This document shows, in pieces, positions 20,395 through 32,140 of a stretch of DNA of 64,000 nucleotides. This DNA is from Piscicola geometra (Eukaryota; Annelida; Clitellata; Hirudinida; Piscicolidae). Positions within the stretch are counted from its first letter, which is position 1, and each line of letters begins with the position of its first letter. The stretch lies in the NCBI GenBank assembly GCA_943735955.1, contig OX030958.1:2940031-3004030 (forward strand), read 5' to 3'. A program made the translations under genes and the position numbers. The notes below the pieces were generated by a model. The model had not been told where the DNA came from and searched no databases. It saw only the letters and a list, made by a program, of their open reading frames with translations.

Positions 20395-22088
20395 GTTTTT
20401 GTTAAACAGACCAACTTTTCCTCTCCCGAGGGTAGGGCCTGTCTGAAAAATCTCAATCACTCTCTCCACTCCTTTCTGTCATGGGCATCAGTGTTGCATG
20501 CCCCCAGGTATTTGAAGTCTTTCTGCACTTTCTCTTCCCACGTCTTCTTTGGCCCACTTGGTCATTTCGTTCCAGAAACCTTCTTTCTTCTAATCTTGTT
20601 GATCCATCCACCATCACGTTCCACATGCCCAAACCACCTCATTCTTCTCGCTTGCAGTACAGCACCAATATCCTGGATTCCCATCATTTTTTGGAGCTCA
20701 TCTGAACTGATGAGATTTGTTGATTTGATGTTGCACATCCAACATGTCATGGCCCGGTCATTGCGTTGAAGGTGGTTGATTGTTTCTGTGGTGACAGCCC
20801 AAGTCTCAGAGGCGTGTAACACATGAGGTGTACACACAACTTCTGGTTGGAAGTGGAAGATTTCTGTTTGTCAGTAGAGAAAGAAGTTGGCGAAATTTTC
20901 CCCACGCACACTTGTATCGGGTTATGGCAGCATCCTCACAGCCTCCACCTGCAGACAGCATGTCACCTAAGTAGCAGAATTCAGAAACGACTTCAAGTTT
21001 GTCTTCATCGACAAGAACTTCCACAATTGGTCTTCCGTCTATCGGTCGAGCTGTGCCTTGACAGCGGGCACACTTGTAATTTGGGTCTGAGCGGAAAGAG
21101 CCTTTAATGTCTGAGCATCTCTTGTGCACCTAGAATGAACAACCGCTTCATAGAATGGAGTTTTTGCCCGTTCCTTTAAGGCAGACTGCACATGGGTACT
21201 TTACCGATTTTTTGGTCAGCTCTAGATTCGCACCTAATACTAGAACTTTCGTTTTCCCCATATTAACTTTTAAGCCCTTTTTCTCCATTCCATTCTTCCA
21301 TATCTTGACCTTAACAAGCAGCTCGTTCAGTGATTCAGCTATTGCTACAAAATCATCTGCGTACAACAGCTCCCATGGACAACCAGTGCGAAACTCAATG
21401 AATAACGCTTCTAGCACGATGATGAATAATAGAGGGCTTAGGACTGAACCTTGATGGACCCCGACGCCCCCTTCGAACTCGTCACTGAAAGCTTCACCAA
21501 CCTTTACCTTGCTTTTCACCTCCGAATACATAGACTGCACCACTCTCACCAGCCACTCCTCGATACCGAGTTTACGTAATGCCCACCATATCACCTTCCT
21601 TGGGACACGGTCAAACGCCTTCTCAAGGTCGACGAAAGCTAAATAGAGTGGTTTGTTGGCAGCCCGGTACTTTTCCTGGATCTGACAGATGATGCAGATG
21701 GCATCTGTTGTTCCACGCCCTGGCATAAAGCCAAACTGCATCTCGTCAATCTTCGCACGGGTCCTGATCAGGCCTTCTATCACGCGCTCCAGTACTTTGA
21801 GTACTTGCTCTATCAGCTTCAAGCCCCTGTAGTTGTTCCTGTCGAGAGCATCTCCTTTCCCCTTGTAGAGGTTCACAATAAAACTCTTTTTCCATTCAGT
21901 GGGGATCTTCCCTTTTGAGATGATGCACTCAGCAAGATCAGGTACTAGGATGGCACCCTGTAGACCAGCAGACTTGAGCATCTTAGCAGCAATGCCGGAC
22001 GAGCCAGCTGCCTTGCCATTACTCATCTTTGCAATATTCAAAATCAAAACTCTAACATCTCATGGCTGCCCGTCCATTCACAGCATTA
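20395..22088 (-). mobile_element. LINE with reverse transcriptase and internal Cys/His zinc motif
   Basis: Minus-strand frames 21148-22047 (299 codons), 20806-21129 and 20562-20837 together give an RT domain. It contains SNGKAAGSSGI, NNYRGLKLIEQVLKVLERVI, QFGFMPGRGTTDAI, FVDLEKAFDRVPR, VHQGSVLSPLLF and the catalytic ELLYADDFVAIAES. A treble-clef-like CAVCLKGTG...VHKRC...CARCQG segment follows, then the thumb region FCYLGDMLSAGGGCE and LHASETWAVTTETINHLQRN. A stop/frameshift at 21129-21147 breaks the frame within the zinc motif, and the N-terminal endonuclease is absent, so this is a 5'-truncated dead copy. It sits between inhibitor copies C and D. Confidence 0.9.
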
Positions 22089-22558
22089 CAACTCTCTAAA
22101 GGAAAAGAGCAGAAATAAAAATTAATGAAACCATTATGAAAACTTTTATCAAGAAATAGTTCTAAATATTGAAGACTCCTAAGTTTTACTAATTAAAAAA
22201 TGCTTAGTAATACTGCTTGTAAACTATAAAAAAATAGTTATAGTAGTTTTAGTTTCAAAAAGAAATAGACAATAAAAAATAACTTGACTAAGATATAAAA
22301 ATATAATTTAAAAGATATGAAATTGAAACTATTGAATACTTTTTTTAAACACCAAAAGACTTTTATAGTTTTAATTAACTTTCAAACGAATTTTCCATTT
22401 ATTTATTTGTCTAGTTAAATCGTATAGAGTCAAAAAATAAACAAAATTACATTTTTATCATTTTATTAACTAAATAACTAATATTCTAGAAAAGTTGCAA
22501 TAAGTAAGCCAAAGGAATCGATTTGAGTTGTCTTTGTTTGATTCCTTTCAAGCTTCGT
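22089..22558. other. Downstream flank of inhibitor copy D
   Basis: Non-coding. The 22390-22550 part (tttattaactaaataactaat, gagttgtctttgtttgattc) matches 6760-6830 downstream of copy B. TTTATT at 22462-22467 is a candidate poly(A) signal. Confidence 0.5.
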
Positions 22559-23498
22559 TCAACCATAGTGTGGCTCTTCCACAACAACGCCATGCTCGTC
22601 GACAAAGACGCGCACTCTCTTTTCACGGTAATCCATTGTCACTGGAGATCCTTGAGGAAGAATATGAACCTGGGAACGAATTTATCAAGTGAACTAGTAT
22701 TTTTATTAGAAATAAAATTGAACTGTTACATTACGTTTTTTCTAAATTTAAGAGTATGATGTTTTTAAATTTATTTGTTAAAAACATATCAATGAATTGA
22801 CTTGTTTATATAAGGATAAAAAAATTGACTATTCTAATTTAATGAACTCTCTATTATTGTCTCACTTCTGCATCAGCATCATGCTCTTTAATAAACTTTT
22901 CAGCTTCTTCGCTCGTCTGTTGTCGTTTTAATATTTTTTTTTAAAGCTTTTTAGTTTCTAAATTGTTATATTATATTATGTGTTAATTATTTGAAAAAGA
23001 AATAAATGTCAACCGAAACATCGAGCCCTTATTTCGCACCAACCATTCCAACTGTATCTTCAAAATCTTCCTGTAGTTTGGTTGTTGAGGATTTATTATA
23101 TTTTTCTAGAAAACTCCGATTATGTTCTAGTACGATATAAATTTTAAATTATAAGTTTAATTATTTAAATTAGTTTTTTGGGATTTATATAAAAATATTT
23201 CATTTCAAATTAAGGTTTATAAATCGTTCTTTTTTATAAATTTCATTTATATTCAATGAAATACTTACATGATGTGATGCATTGCATCTTTCCAATATTG
23301 CTACTCTGAGGAATAAAGAGGGTAACTTGTGCTGGTATAGTTTTTGATTCATGAATAATAGACCTAAAAATAAAAAAGTTCTAATTTGCTTTGATAGGTC
23401 TATACATTTTTATTTTTGAATCATTGACGAATACTCTTATTAAAAACGACAACTCACGAAAAGATAAGGAGCAGTGCCGTAAAAACCAAAGTTCTCAT
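22559..23498 (-). CDS. Secreted potato inhibitor I family protease inhibitor, copy D, P1 Met (5 exons)
   Basis: Exons (minus): 23458-23498, 23269-23305, 23044-23070, 22866-22916 and 22559-22669. All have GT-AG borders and the same phases as copy B, and they encode 88 residues. The signal peptide is MRTLVFTALLLIFS, exon 2 VAILERCNASHH, exon 3 EDFEDTVGM, and exon 4 TSEEAEKFIKEHDADAE. Exon 5 carries VHILPQGS, KRVRVFVDEHG and EPHYG before the stop. The predicted scissile bond is Met-Asp in PVTM/DYREKRVR, very close to the TM-EY bond of barley chymotrypsin inhibitor 2, so chymotrypsin, elastase or subtilisin-like targets are expected. It is the tightest-packed and most canonical member of the array, with compact introns and no insertion. 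Confidence 0.9.
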
Positions 23499-23561
23499 TT
23501 CCTTGGAAATAGTTTTTAAACGATTTATATGAAAAAGTTTCAAATTTAATCTTTCAATCCA

Positions 23562-23569
23562 CTTTTATA
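23562..23569 (-). promoter_or_regulatory. TATA box of inhibitor copy D
   Basis: TATAAAAG on the minus strand, about 64 bp upstream of the ATG at 23498, in the same sequence context as copy B. Confidence 0.65.
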
Positions 23570-23649
23570 CGAAGCTCAAAAGATGATGTTATTTTGGAGT
23601 TTAATTCGAAGGTTAAAGTTTACTTTTCAATTGCATCAGAGTACAGTTA

Positions 23650-24490
23650 AACAATAGCGAAAATCGTTAAGCGTTAACCTATTAGAAACACGTTAATTTC
23701 ATTAACCGTTATTTAGTTAACTTTTTATTATTTTAGGAGAAAATATAATCAACTTGAGAACATTAATGACATTCTAATTTACTGTTCTAAAAATAATTAG
23801 AATAAAATATGGTTTATAGGTGGCTCAATGGCCTTTTATTGACACTAAAAAAACACTACACTTTCATTTAAGGTTTTGTCTAAGAAACATGTGCTTTTTA
23901 TTGGATGAATATGGGAAAATAGTCCCAAACAACCTGTGTAGTTTTATGACAGTAAACTAGAATTTCATTCGGCACACGCAAAATTTACTAATTCAGGTCA
24001 ATGTTAAAATAAACAGCCTTAGATGAGACCATGGTTTCTAAGGTTTAGTTGAAGTCATGGCGAACAACTATTTATGTCGGTCAATGCAATTTTTTCATTT
24101 GACAATGTTTATTGTTTTAAAAATCACCATTTCACAGTTTTATCGATTAATTTTAACATACAAATGTTTATTTAAAATTTAATTTGTTTAATATAATGAC
24201 AAACACACAAATATTTTAAAATAATAAACAGTATTTTTTAATTTATAATTCTCATGAATGTCTCATAAACGACTTTAGCAATGGTTTCAGAAACAAAAAC
24301 AGTAAGTGTAAAATAAGTAGTTTTTCAAGCTGAAAAGAATCTATTTTCTTTAATACTGATTACGAAATTATTAATAAAAGTATACTTCAACGGAAGTACA
24401 TTAGTTCGTTAGTATATTTCGAAATTAATTTAAAAGTTGAATTTTTAACGGAAAAATTAACTTCGTTAACAACGGTTCAGAACCCAGATT
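23650..24490. mobile_element. Possible non-autonomous element with GTTAAC-rich ends
   Basis: Both ends are dense in TTAACG/CGTTAA motifs (tcgttaagcgttaacc near 23667, aacttcgttaacaacggttc near 24456) around an AT-rich interior without coding capacity, similar in style to the hATs at 16.8 and 30.5 kb. I could not define termini or a target duplication. Confidence 0.35.
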
Positions 24491-24499
24491 CGCATCATA

Positions 24500-25111
24500 G
24501 TTATTACATTAATAAAAATTGAAAAATAGAAGCAATGATCATAAATGATAATCATCAGAAACCTTTGACTCGAGAGTGAGGAAACCTTAAAAAGAATTTT
24601 TCACAGTATATTCAAATATCTGAATGGATGCTTTATACTTATGTTTACAAACTCTTTTTTTTTCAACGTGCCTAAATAAAAAGAGTATAAAAATAATTAA
24701 TTAAAACAATAAGAAATTTTTGTAATATAAAAAATTAATTAGGTTTTCGATTACTATATAATTTTTTTTCCAACTAGCTCTAAATCATAACAAACAAAAC
24801 CTTTTGAAAAATTTAAAAATTTTAAACTTTGTACTTAATCATAAAGATGTCAAAAGTATTTTTCTTTAAAACATAATAAACCATTACTTGAACTAGATTT
24901 GCACTATAATGGCGTTGAATTTAAAAAGAATTATATTTAAAATGGAAAAATTTTTTAATTAATTAATGATAAAAAAGATTTTCTAAAATCTCATTTTTGA
25001 TATGTCTTTAACTTTTATTATAGAAAACAAATTTGAATAAAGCATCTTGAAACATTTTTACTTATTTCACATTAGTTATCATATTTAAGATAAACTTTGG
25101 ATTAAACTTTT
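24500..25111. other. Upstream flank of copy D, paralogous to upstream flank of copy B
   Basis: The blocks at 24560-24905 (ttaaaaagaatttt, ataaagatgtcaaaag) repeat in order the sequence at 9690-10090. No gene was seen. Confidence 0.5.
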
Positions 25112-25340
25112 TTTTGTCTATATCGTTCACAGCCTGGCAGACGCAGGCTATGTTACAATGGTTCTCATGCGCCAGAGACTTCACTCCAAGCGACGTACAC
25201 ATCTCTCAATGCATACGTTGCTAACACCGCATCATATACACTAGGTATATGATAGTTCACGGTTGCTTGTCAGGGATTCGAACAGGCAACCTTTGAGTTG
25301 CAAGTCCAACGTCTACCATCTAAGCCATCCCTGCTCCCCT
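25112..25340 (-). mobile_element. tRNA-derived SINE, family 1b
   Basis: It is the reverse complement of the 14466-14714 copy. It starts with gttcacagcctggcagacgc and ends with the tRNA-like head (catccctgctcccc). It contains CATATACACTAGGTATATG. Confidence 0.8.
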
Positions 25341-26051
25341 TGTAGTTTTATCCTTAAATGTAAATTTTCACAAGCTGTATGTTTCTCCTTTGAATGATTA
25401 CCGTAAAATATCAATATATTCGCACACTTATAAATAAATAAAAATTCTAAATTATGAAAATATAAAAGTTTTCTCTCTATTCATAGTCAAATTTAAAAAA
25501 TCATAATATTGTTCAAATTCAGTTATATGTATTATTATTGTCACCATATTTACCACCAAAAACATTTTTGTTTTCATATTTTATCTCTAAACTAAGGACT
25601 CAAAAAGCAATTATTGTTGCAAAAAACGAAAGTGTCTGAATGTTTCGAGTGTCCAAAATCTGATATTTTACGGTAGTTTTTCCACTACTTTTTCTCATTC
25701 TATCTAGAAGGTAGTAATTCATTATGCTTCTCTTGGCAAGTTGAGTTTTCTGATTAGACCATTTTATTCATCCTGGTTAAAACTTTGAAGAATTTATGAC
25801 ATTCTTTCATAGCCACCATCACCTTCATTAGTATCAGTTAAAACATCAAAAAAAGCTCTTATTTAATTATTTCTTGTAGTGGGTGAAAAGTTGCTATTGG
25901 CACTTTTTCTGAATGAGGAACCAGGCGTCTAGCATAAAATTAATCGGGATAGGTCCACTTACTATGGTTATTTTGTTTGATTTCAATAATGTTGACAAGG
26001 AAAACAAACAACTTAAAAAATGGATTTTAGTTTTTCTCGAAAAAATTTTTT
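25341..26051. other. Duplicated flank shared with 28.4-28.6 kb and 35.0-35.8 kb
   Basis: 25400-25540 resembles 28400-28585 upstream of copy E, and 25670-26025 resembles 35040-35740 in the same order. Weak minus-strand coding similarity between the last two suggests an old shared element or exon that I do not recognise. Confidence 0.45.
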
Positions 26052-26311
26052 AATAGTCTATATTACTCACAGCCTGACAGAATGCAGGCCATGTTACACA
26101 TGTTCCATGGTTCTTATGCGCCAAAACGCCACTCCAACGACGTACATTTTTTTCAACGCATACGTCGCTAACACCGCATCATATACACTAGATATATACA
26201 CATCATATACACTAGGTATATATGATAGTTCACGGTTGCTTGTCAGAGATTCGAACTAGCGACCTTTAAGTCGCAAGTCTGACGTCTACCATCTAAGCCA
26301 TCCCCGCTCCC
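26052..26311 (-). mobile_element. tRNA-derived SINE, family 1b, with a small internal duplication
   Basis: Same family as 25112-25340. The motif catatacactag(g/a)tatata is present twice (about 26180 and 26205), a short internal duplication absent from the other copies. Confidence 0.8.
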
Positions 26312-27116
26312 CTGGTATACCATATTTCAAAATATTTCTTTTTTCCAGTGGTTCACTGTTGTAAATGTTTTTCACACATTTTACAAATCCAATGTGGTGC
26401 CCAGGTTTCATCTTTATCACAGGGTTTAACACCAAAGTTACCAAAATAAGCTTTCTTTAAAAAATCATTAGCTGTTTATCTGTTTTTTTTCAGTGTATTC
26501 TCACAAATATAGAAAAACATGCCAAGAATATTTAAAAAACCTTTTCTACTTGAACTCATTTTGCTTACTATTTACAAATAAAAATATAAAAACTTTGAAA
26601 ACTATATTTCAATTTTATTACAAGAAATATAAAGATTTCTAATGCGCAGAGCTATTAAATATTTGAAAATATCGAGTAAAAGCAGCAGATTAAAATGCAA
26701 ATTATCTATAAAAAAAAGTAAAGCTGATGGGAGAGAGCTGATTTTATATTCGAATTCAGCATCTCAAATACAGATAAATCAGTTTTTAAGTTCTAGACAC
26801 CTGAAAAACTTTTTTTGTTAGTCTGTTTAATGCTTGTAAGCTGAAACATTTTAGTTTTAATAAGAAATACACATTAGAAAAATAATTAACTAAGATACAA
26901 TGAGATAAGTTAGTAGATGTAAAATTGAACTATAAAAACGCTAAATTAAATCAGAAATCGTTTTTGTTGATTAAAAACCAAATACTTTTATGCTTTATTA
27001 ACTTATTAATGTTTTAAGCAATAATTTTTTGTCGAAATTATTGTTTCGTCTACATAAAACTTCAAAGTAAGAAAAGTGTTTCCATTTATTTCTTTGTTTC
27101 CTTAAATCGTTTGGAG
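26312..27116. other. Downstream flank of inhibitor copy E
   Basis: AT-rich and non-coding. 26320-26570 shares patches with 35770-35990. TTTATT at 27117-27122, eight bases beyond the copy E stop, is a likely poly(A) signal. Confidence 0.4.
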
Positions 27117-27129
27117 TTTATTAGAGAAA

Positions 27130-27959
27130 TTATCCAAAAACTGGTTCTCGCACAACGATGTCGCTTTCATCAACGTAGATCCTGATTCTGCCGGGGTCGT
27201 AATCCAGGCTGACTGGGTCCTTGATCACGATAGTCTGTGTGTGAGTCAAATGTGGACTTCTACAGTTTAATCAATGAATTTCATAAAATTTCAATTTAAA
27301 AATAGATTATTTAATCATTTCATCATGGAAATTAAAAGATAATATTTTGACAGTTTATAAACTTATACATAGATAAGCTTACACGGATGCCTGGAAATAT
27401 TCCTTGGATGAGTGCAATGGCTTCATCGCCTGTCTGAACAGAAGAAGTGGAATATTGCATGGATATTGCATGTTTTTATTTCCCTATATCTAGCTTTAAA
27501 ATAGGGGAATAGGTATAAAAGATTTTAAACTTTTCCAATTGCTTCTTTGAAGTCGTGGTAGGGCTTTGGAAGAAAAAATATCCGTTGATTAATTTAAAAT
27601 GAATGTATAAATCGAACAATATATAATATTTTATTAATTAATTAGAAATGTAAAAAGTTTTCAAATTAAACAACTCATAAAAATGTTAATATAGTAATAA
27701 ATAAACGTTTTAAAATTTATTTTGAAGTATTTTGTCTAATGACGATTCATATAATGATTAATTACTTGCGAAGTGGCTAATGACTTTTCCACCAGTACAA
27801 CTCTTCAATGAATAAAGACAATTTCGATTTTGAAAGAGTTTTCATATTTTTTGTCAGTTTATATTTTTGAATGTTTTTATTTGAAAAAAACAACAATCTA
27901 AACCATTTGAATACTTACGCAACGATAAGACACAGTGCAGATAAAAACAAAAGCTTCAT
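27130..27959 (-). CDS. Secreted potato inhibitor I family protease inhibitor, copy E, divergent loop (5 exons)
   Basis: Exons (minus): 27919-27959, 27766-27802, 27531-27563, 27383-27433 and 27130-27234, encoding 88 residues with the same intron phases as its paralogues. The signal peptide is MKLLFLSALCLIVA. Exon 2 is VVLVEKSLATSQ, without the Cys found in A-D. Exon 3 is PYHDFKEAIGK, and exon 4 TGDEAIALIQGIFPGIR. Exon 5 has TIVIKDPVSLDYDPGRIRIY, then VDESDIVVREPVFG and the stop. Alignment places P1 at Leu and P1' at Asp (VSL/DYDPGRIR). The usual PEGS turn is shortened by two residues to KD, so the loop entry differs from other members. It is the most divergent copy and marks the upstream end of the array in this window. 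Confidence 0.83.
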
Positions 27960-28030
27960 CTTTGGAAACTATGTTATCAAACCTTCCCAAATAATTTTTA
28001 ACGTTTATTGAAAGTTTTCAAAAATGCAGG

Positions 28031-28038
28031 TTTATATA
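28031..28038 (-). promoter_or_regulatory. TATA box of inhibitor copy E
   Basis: TATATAAA on the minus strand, about 72 bp upstream of the ATG at 27959. Confidence 0.55.
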
Positions 28039-28039
28039 G

Positions 28040-30454
28040 AGAAAGCAAAGATGTTGTTGAGTTTAGGTCCTTCCAAAGGTCAGAGTCTTAATAAAGTCAA
28101 ACAACTGCTGAACAAAATATCTATAAACCTTTTTAAAATTTATTTTTCTTTTATAAAAAAACAAATAGATTTTAGAATTTTTTTTTCAACGTTAGCTTGA
28201 GTGTCAGATCCGTAGCCAGAAGAGTGGCAGAGCGCCTCCCCCTTAGTGAAATGTAAACATTTTCATTTTAATTTTTTCATGTTTTATGAATTAAAATTTA
28301 CAATGCAAAGCGTTAATAAAAACAGCTCATAAACGAGAAGAGAAATATAATGTGATTAGAAACAGATGTTATGACATTCGATCGCTAACAAAACTTAAAA
28401 TATAAATATATTCGCATACTTATAAATAATTGTTTTTTCCAAAGTACGAAAATATAACATTTTTTCAACCAATTTATAAATTATATATTGATAAATATTG
28501 AAATTCTTTGCTAATTAGTTTCAATTCATAGTCAAATTAACGTTGTCATAATATTTTATAAGTTCATTTAGAAGTATTATTATTGTTCGAACTTACTCAG
28601 TCAAATAGGAAAAACTAAATTTTTAAATTATAACAATTAGAATCAGACCGAAGATGACCACTGTGAAGAACAAAAAAGTAAAACTTAGTTTAATTTACCG
28701 TAAATACTATGTATGAGACGCAGCCATGCATAAGGCGTACCCATGTATAAAGCGCACCTATGTATAAGGCGTGCCCATGTATAAGGCGTACCTCGTATTT
28801 GATTGAAAAAATAATAATAAATAAATTATAAGATTTAAAAAAAAGTGAAATTAGCTTACTCTCTTCTAATTCAGCAATCTTTGTCAAACTGAATTTTCAT
28901 TTTTTATTTAAATACTTTCAAATAAATACAAGACAGTGTAATTATTGCAATAAAAAACATGAAAACGCATTAAACGGTAATTCAGTCTTATTTGTCTGAG
29001 ATTGTAATAATGATTACAACTTTTTTTAAACTTGTTGTCTCGCATTTTACTTTGAAGGATTGTTATTGTTTTATTTTAAACATTTATTTTCATGATGTTG
29101 TTTTTTGAAATTATGAAGGAAGACTTGTTAATTATTATTTCAAAGATTTATTTATTTATTTATTGGATAGAAGAACCCTTAATGCCTTGTTCAATTATAA
29201 TAATTTAGAAACTGATTTCCAAAAGAATAGTTTAAAAGTTGGGAGATAACGTTTTGCTGTATTTTCCCCACATCCGAACGAGTATAATTTTCATTTTATT
29301 ATTATTAATTAGATGATACACTACAATTTCATTATGTTCAAGTAGTATAATTAATTATTGAGTGACTAGCCTGTTGTAACCATGGATTTGTAGCATAGAC
29401 ATAGTTGCCTAAGATGAAAAATGAATAATTGCATAAGATAAAAGGTAGGAAGAGATTGTAGACATTGATGAATCTGTCTCTGGCATTTGTCCATCCCGGG
29501 AGATGATAAATCTATAAAGACTATATACAATATAATAGACTATAAAAAGTTAAATCTAAAATATCGTCTCAATAGACTGTTTACTAGAGGTTTGCAATGG
29601 TTGAGGCTAAAAATAAATAGCTAAATAAAGAAATTTCTCTGGGTAAAGCGAGTTTAACTTTTTTTTATTCCAAAAAGTTTACTTTGAAAATGGATTTCTA
29701 CAAATTCTTTAACAAATTTAGAGCGTTCTTAAAAGACATTTGATGACGCTTTTGAGAAAGAACTGAAAGACTACATGTTCCGGAATAAATAAAGATTTTT
29801 TGGATTGATCAGTATTGAAAGAGCGGAAAAAAGTTTTTCTTTAGATAAATAAGATAGTCTAAAAATAATTGAAATGTTTAAATCACAATTTTTATGACAT
29901 AAATTATGCTTTCATCCTAGGCAACTAAGCCTTCCATCTTGGAAACCCAGTTGCTCAAGATGAAATTTTTGAGTGTTCATGATTTGAGGTTAATAAACTC
30001 ATATTTCTTTTGTCTTCATTTCTTATGTTAGAGTAAATATAGTTTGACAAAGAGTCAATATAATGGTTGGGTAAACTTTAATTTATGTTATTGGTTATGC
30101 AATTGAGCTTGAGGCTACTTGTAAAAATCGTTTCATCTTGTGCAACCTTCCCTCATTTTTTTCTTTATTACTTATATTTCAAAAATAGTCATCTGTTTAA
30201 AATGCTAGTTATGATATAAGAATTCACAATTTAATTCTTTTTTCTTTCTTTCTATCATTGAAGCAATTATTAAGTTGAAAATTATGAGTGCCTAGTAAGG
30301 TCTTAAACTCCAAGCATGAGGCGCATAAGCTTTTGAAAGTAATATTTATGGTAAAAAATTGTGTTTTATACCTGGTGTTTTACAGCTCTTAGTTTAGTTC
30401 AAGGAGTTAGACCACCGCATGTCTTTTGATCACTATAGTGGGTTCAGTTAAAAG
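28040..30454. other. Long AT-rich intergenic stretch
   Basis: Apart from the short tandem repeat at 28722-28795 and the flank shared with 25.4 kb, no gene or defined element was seen. A motif close to ttgcctaagatgaaa near 29406 and its inverse near 29933-29965 hints at an old element. Confidence 0.4.
28722..28795. repeat. Short tandem repeat, about 17-19 bp unit
   Basis: catgtataaggcgtaccc-like units occur four times in a row with changes (gcgtac, gcgcac, gcgtgc). Such arrays often sit at the end of a DNA transposon, but no partner end was found. Confidence 0.6.
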
Positions 30455-31271
30455 TAGAGCTGTTCCTCGATTGGAAATTTTAATCACCGTTAATCGAACG
30501 ATTAAAAATTGTAATCGCCGTTAATCAAACGATTAACATTTGTTATCTAAAGTTAATCTTGGTTTAACGCAATGCCTATTTGACATTAATTAGTATAAAA
30601 TGGTATTTTTATTTTTTAAACAAATTTAATAGAACTACTAAATTTTTATCTGAATTATAAAAGTAATCCTCATTTAAAATAAAAATGAATGCCTAAATTA
30701 TTAAAAATGTAAATGTCACACTTAAACCAGTTACTCAAGCAACAAGCTTGTCTAAATTAAATAATTCTAAAAAGGCCTTTTTCTACTCGTTACTCCGTCT
30801 TTTTCATTTTTTCTTCTGTTTTTTTGAAATATTCTACACTTTAAAATGGGGGTCTAATAATGTGGCAATTCTCAAGAATGGGCTGCTCAGAACTATTTTT
30901 CTATGCTCCAGCTCGGAAATAAATTTTACTCTGAAACAAATAAAATAAGCTGGATCTTCTTCTGAACTGCATACTTTTTGTGTGAAGTGAATAATTACAG
31001 ATAACACTCATGAACACGCTAAATATTTTTTCATCGCCTAGGAGTTTTATTGAAAATCTACAAGGAATTAAAAGTTTTTTGCTGAAAGCAACTTTTAAAA
31101 CGAGGGATACCCTTCCACAAAATCTATTCAACGATTTTCATTCGCGCAAAACAATGAAATAAATTTCAGAAAGTTCAATTTTAATAAATTTAACGGCGTT
31201 AAACATTTTAATAGCGATAATCTATTAACGCGTTTACGCAGAAAGTTAACGTAAGTTAAAGCACATCTCTA
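30455..31271. mobile_element. Short hAT-type element related to 16758-18513
   Basis: It begins TAGAGCTGTTCC and ends GCACATCTCTA, with subterminal GATTAACG/GTTAATC repeats like the Ac-like hAT. The flank is GTTAAAAG on the left and TTTAAAAC on the right, a possible mutated target duplication. No transposase domain is recognisable, so it is likely an internally deleted derivative. Confidence 0.6.
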
Positions 31272-31608
31272 TTTAAAACATATTATAATTAATTTTTCTA
31301 ATTCTTATAATCATATTTATAGCTCAATGTAGATCTCCACAGAAGGAAGTCTCCGGGAAGGGTCTCCAGCTTGGGTTCTCCTAGGATGAGGTCTCGTAAA
31401 TGGTTTTTTAATATTCTATAGATTAGAAAATATTATTTGTCTAGAACGCCAGACAGTTCCACTTTCATTTTTCCAACCGATTTTTTTATAAAATAAGTTG
31501 CTTAAGGTGTCTTAGCTGTGTTTCTTTTAACATAATTTAAAAATTTATGAAGTGCATTTAAAGTATTTATTTGCAAAAAAAGCTATCAATGATTGATTGT
31601 ATTTGGAC
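31272..31608. other. AT-rich spacer
   Basis: No gene or element was recognised. Confidence 0.4.
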
Positions 31609-32140
31609 TAGAGGTCCGACATGAACGATTTTTCATTCCCGTCCCGTTCTCGAAAATTTTTTCCCGTTCCATCTCGTTTCCGATGGGACATTAGAATTTT
31701 GATTCCCGTCCCGTCCCGTTCCCGCAACTCGATTCCCGGTCCCGACCCGTTCTCAAAACTTTTTATTTATCTATTCATTTTTGCTGCTGTTTTCACTGGT
31801 CACAAACTTGCTAGTCTTATAATTTCCTAAAATTTATTATTCAAAAGTCAGGTATAACAAAATATTTTTGGCTACTTCATTTTGTATTGGAAAATTGCTC
31901 ATTTTACTCTAATAAAAATAAAACATCTTTATAATCGTCAATTTTGTTGAGACGTAATTATGAATATTTGTACAATTCATCCTCTTCTGAATTTTTTTCT
32001 TTGTTCATTATTATTATTTCTTTAATAATGTTAGAAATATGTTTTTTGACAGCATTCTTATTCTCCACAACTGCAAATATAAAATCATTCGTATAATTTG
32101 ATAGTATAATAATTTTATTATACTTTTTACGTTATGGGTG

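Noticed and set aside
20317..21454. Plus-strand frames opposite the LINE RT
   Set aside because: Antisense shadows of the RT frames at 20562-22047.
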